64,000 nucleotides of DNA, from the NCBI RefSeq assembly GCF_036250675.1, contig NZ_CP109592.1, positions 620,001-684,000 on the forward strand, read 5' to 3'. Below, piece after piece: positions 61,716-64,000 of the stretch; within the stretch, counting starts at the first letter, position 1; the number at the start of each line of letters is the position of its first letter. Both the position numbers and the translations under genes were made by a program. The notes below the pieces were generated by a model that was not told where the DNA came from, ran no database searches, and saw only the letters and a program-made list of their open reading frames with translations. Origin of the DNA: Streptomyces sp. NBC_01689. GTDB taxonomy: Bacteria > Actinomycetota > Actinomycetes > Streptomycetales > Streptomycetaceae.

Positions 61716-62564
61716 CTACAGGTAGTTCTCCAAGCGGGCCACCGTGAAGCCCTGTTCGTGGATGTGGCGCAGCAGGTTCGCCGTCATCCTGGTCATCGTC
61801 GTGCCCTTGAGTTCAGCGGGTCCGCGGAAGTGGGCGAGGATGATGTCACCGGGGTGGAGCTTCTTGTCGGCGTCCTGGTACTGCATGTTCTTGATCTGCA
61901 TGGACTCGCGCCACAGGACGATCGCCTCGATACCGCAGGAAGCGGCCGCGGCCCGGGTGTTCTCGTTCCAGTTCCCGTAGGGCGGACGCATCAGCCGGGG
62001 CGCGGAGCCGTACTCCGTCTTCAGTTTCTCCTCCTGGCCGCATATCTCCTGGCGCTGAGCGGCGGCGCCGAGGGTGCGGAGGTTCGGATGCGTCAGGGTG
62101 TGGTTCTGAACGCTGTTGCCGAGGCTCTGCAGCTGCTTGAAGTAGCCGTAGTCGCTGCGGATGGCGGAGTCCGTGAGGAACATCGTGAAGGGGATCCTCA
62201 ACTCCCGCATCATCTTCACGAACTCCGGATCCTTCTCGGCGCCGTCGTCGAACGTCAGGAAGACGATCTTCTGGTCCGTGGGTATCTCACTGATCACCGG
62301 CACCCCGCCGTCAGCGGCCCGCCGGCCCGCGGGCTTCCTCGACGGCGGGGCGGGCGGCGGCGCCGGCGGCTCCAGACCCCACGTGCGGAAGGCCGCCGCG
62401 GTGGCCGCCCGCGCGTCGGCACGGCCGTCGGAGGGCTTCGCGGCGGGCGCGTGCGGGCGCACGGAAGCAGCGTGCGAACGGGTGGCTCCGGGCGAGCATC
62501 CCACTCCCGAGCCCATCACCAGAAGAAGGCAGCCCAGGGCCGCCCTCATGATCCGCCTGTCCAC
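61716..62564 (-). CDS. Polysaccharide deacetylase lipoprotein (NodB domain)
   Basis: 282 residues. The N-terminal segment has a lipoprotein-type signal with Cys23 in SGVGC and a long low-complexity linker. The NodB domain carries the canonical motifs: TFDDG with catalytic Asp near residue 105, NHTLTHPNL with metal-binding His residues near 156, and RPPYGNW near 194. It removes acetyl groups from a cell-wall or environmental polysaccharide. Start GTG. It is close to a peptidoglycan amidase gene, which suggests a wall-remodelling role. Confidence 0.85.
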   Translation of the reverse strand: MDRRIMRAALGCLLLVMGSGVGCSPGATRSHAASVRPHAPAAKPSDGRADARAATAAAFRTWGLEPPAPPPAPPSRKPAGRRAADGGVPVISEIPTDQKIVFLTFDDGAEKDPEFVKMMRELRIPFTMFLTDSAIRSDYGYFKQLQSLGNSVQNHTLTHPNLRTLGAAAQRQEICGQEEKLKTEYGSAPRLMRPPYGNWNENTRAAAASCGIEAIVLWRESMQIKNMQYQDADKKLHPGDIILAHFRGPAELKGTTMTRMTANLLRHIHEQGFTVARLENYL

Positions 62565-62792
62565 CGCGTGCCACCTCTTGTCGTCCGTGACCTGAGTCCG
62601 TTCCCCCTGCTTGATGGCGAACAGATGTCCGAGGTTCCATCCTTGATCGGGTTCCTCGTGGTTCCGGGACCGGGGGCGCGCCCGTGGGGCGCGAAAGCAA
62701 TCGGCGCCGCAGGGCCCCGGTCTCGCGAGGCACTGCGGGGGCCCGCTCCGCCGTACGGACGCCGGGCGGGACCATTCCCGCTCCGCCGAGCG

Positions 62793-62828
62793 GAAGGCCG
62801 GGGCGGGATCACTCCCGCCCCGGCCTTC
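62793..62828 (-). terminator. Strong terminator of the amidase gene
   Basis: Perfect 16-bp stem (62793-62808 with 62813-62828) with a TCAC loop, 30 bases after the amidase stop codon. Confidence 0.75.
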
Positions 62829-62857
62829 GCACCGTCATGTCTGGACCACCGCCCGCG

Positions 62858-64000
62858 TCAGCCGGCGGAGCCGTCCTCCCAGTGCTTGGTCACGGGAGTC
62901 GCGGTGACGTCGCCCGAATACACCAGCGCGACGCGGTGGTTGTACTGGATCGTGTACTGCGTCCTCGCACCGGTGACGACCGTTCCGCTGGACTTGAAGT
63001 AGTCCACCGTCGCGTTCGGCGCCTGGGTGGCGACGTACGCCTGGCCGGCGGGGAGGCTGTACCCGCTGATCGGCGCCTGCGTCGAGGCGCCCAGGCCGGC
63101 CGGGTACTCCGACGCGTCCGGGTAGCTGGACCCGTAGACGGCCACCGGGGTGCTGCCCGCGGCGGAGATGGTCTTCACGCCGTAGGCCTGCTTGGTGTTC
63201 TGGCCGCCCGGGTTGTAGAACCACACCTTCGCGCCGCTGAACCAGATCGCGGTCCACTCGCCCTGCTGGTCGGCGACGACGAACTGCTGGCCGGTCTGGG
63301 CGGTGCTGCCCCAGTCACTGATCTCGTCCGTGCCCGCGGCCGTCCCGTGGATCAACTGGTCGCCGAAGAGCGGCGCGGACGCGTCGGGCGCGGTGTGCAG
63401 GAAGACGAAGTTCGACGCCTGCTCCCGGTCCGTGCATGCGGGCGTCGCACCGGTCGGATCGTCGATCGGGCACACCTGGACGGTCTGCAGGTTGGTGTCG
63501 AAGACCGGATCGATGGTCACGACCGAGCCCACGGGCGCGGTGCCGCGCAGTCCGCTGAGCGGAGCTCCGAGCAGACGCATGAAGTGGTCCCAGTCCCAGC
63601 TCGGTCCCGGGTCCCAGTGCTGCCCTCGGACGCCGGACGCGCTCGCCCCGGCGACGTCGTCGTGGCCCAGGATGTGCTGGCGGTCCAGCGGTATCCCGAA
63701 CCGGTGGGCCAGGTACTGCACGAGGTAGGCCGTGGACTGGTACTGCGCCTCGGTGTACCAGGTGGCGCCCTGCGCGGCGAAGCCCTCGTGCTCGATGCCG
63801 ACGGAGTGCAGGTTCGACGAGTAGTTGCCCGCGTGGAACGCGATGTCCTTCGTGGCCACCATCTGCGTCACCGCGCCGTCCGAGGACCGCATGACGTAGT
63901 TGGTCGACACGCCGTTGGACGGGTTGGCGAGACCGGCCACCCCGGAGTCGTACGTGCCCTCCAGGTCGTGGATGACGATGGTGTCGATCTTGATGCCGTT
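62858..64000 (-). CDS. Peptidoglycan N-acetylmuramoyl-L-alanine amidase (partial)
   Basis: At least 381 residues; the N-terminus lies beyond the right edge. Amidase_2/PGRP domain: zinc ligands His in TIVIHDLEG (third residue set from the edge), His in ILGHDDVAG and Asp in HWDPGPSWDW. The C-terminal half contains two similar strands-rich segments (TVQVCPIDDP, then QFVVADQQGEWTAIWFSG) like SH3-type wall-binding domains. It cleaves the amide between MurNAc and the stem peptide; probably secreted. Its own terminator follows. Confidence 0.87.
   Translation of the reverse strand, partial: NGIKIDTIVIHDLEGTYDSGVAGLANPSNGVSTNYVMRSSDGAVTQMVATKDIAFHAGNYSSNLHSVGIEHEGFAAQGATWYTEAQYQSTAYLVQYLAHRFGIPLDRQHILGHDDVAGASASGVRGQHWDPGPSWDWDHFMRLLGAPLSGLRGTAPVGSVVTIDPVFDTNLQTVQVCPIDDPTGATPACTDREQASNFVFLHTAPDASAPLFGDQLIHGTAAGTDEISDWGSTAQTGQQFVVADQQGEWTAIWFSGAKVWFYNPGGQNTKQAYGVKTISAAGSTPVAVYGSSYPDASEYPAGLGASTQAPISGYSLPAGQAYVATQAPNATVDYFKSSGTVVTGARTQYTIQYNHRVALVYSGDVTATPVTKHWEDGSAG

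Noticed and set aside
1..64000. tRNA, rRNA or riboswitch genes
   Set aside because: I looked for cloverleaf-like ends and known leader motifs and saw none convincing; a covariance-model scan would be needed to exclude weak ones.

Overview
The window is a 64 kb piece of a high-GC actinobacterial chromosome, almost certainly Streptomyces or a close relative. The reasons are the strongly G/C-biased third codon positions, many GTG starts, the density of TetR/MarR/GntR/LysR/MmyB regulators, the many secreted proteins and lipoproteins, and one rare TTA leucine codon in a methyltransferase gene. The content is typical of accessory, arm-like chromosome: small regulator-plus-enzyme modules, hypotheticals and several decayed genes. 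I see no rRNA, tRNA, CRISPR array, phage or biosynthetic megasynthase.

Layout. 0.2-7.4 kb: a limonene-epoxide-hydrolase-fold protein, a small secreted protein, then a redox block (luciferase-like oxidoreductase with an internal deletion, Zn alcohol dehydrogenase, SDR) with a divergent MmyB-type regulator, followed by a divergent TetR/SDR pair with two palindromic operators. 8-12.6 kb: an MFS exporter, a homogentisate dioxygenase homologue with a SnoaL-like partner and a divergent TetR regulator. 13-18.8 kb: hypotheticals, a secreted protein built of four RWYQDQ repeats, a TetR regulator, a thioredoxin-like protein lacking the CxxC motif, a secreted tripeptidyl-peptidase-type hydrolase and a lipoprotein. 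18.9-25.8 kb: a complete two-component/ABC module (histidine kinase, response regulator, lipoprotein, MacB-like permease, ATPase, HlyD-like adaptor) whose two outer promoters share TGTCA direct repeats with an 11-bp period. 26-29.9 kb: ankyrin/HEAT protein, cold-shock protein, HU, PEP-mutase-family protein. 30-31 kb: remnants of a LacI regulator and a sugar ABC permease. 31-38.9 kb: hypothetical proteins, a quinone oxidoreductase/LysR pair, a DUF4259 remnant, a lower-GC orphan gene, a MarR/methyltransferase pair and a zinc-ribbon protein.

39.0-39.9 kb is an IS630-type insertion sequence with 23-bp perfect terminal inverted repeats and a frameshifted transposase. 40-45.4 kb: an esterase/TetR pair, an atypical histidine kinase/response regulator pair, a small membrane protein, a mismatch-specific uracil glycosylase and an SDR remnant. 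45.5-49.9 kb is a tightly coupled operon of GntR regulator, ADP-ribosylglycohydrolase-family protein, NCS1 permease and PfkB kinase. It has the same logic as the little-understood E. coli yegTUVW locus and suggests uptake, glycosidic cleavage and phosphorylation of a nucleoside-like compound. 50-64 kb: VOC and GNAT proteins, a TetR next to a large PAS/GAF/PP2C/HATPase phosphatase, a membrane glycosyltransferase, an aldo/keto reductase with divergent TetR, a MarR, a TetR/GMC-oxidoreductase pair, a polysaccharide-deacetylase lipoprotein, and a peptidoglycan amidase cut by the right edge.

Two cross-locus patterns stand out. The TetR/SDR pair near 6.3 kb and the TetR/aldo-keto reductase pair near 57.5 kb carry the same operator (AAGCGGA-N6-TCCGCTT, two copies each). 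Several regulator genes have a -10 hexamer exactly six bases before the start codon, consistent with leaderless transcripts and operators lying over the start. All functional calls rest on reading the translated sequence; no database search was run.
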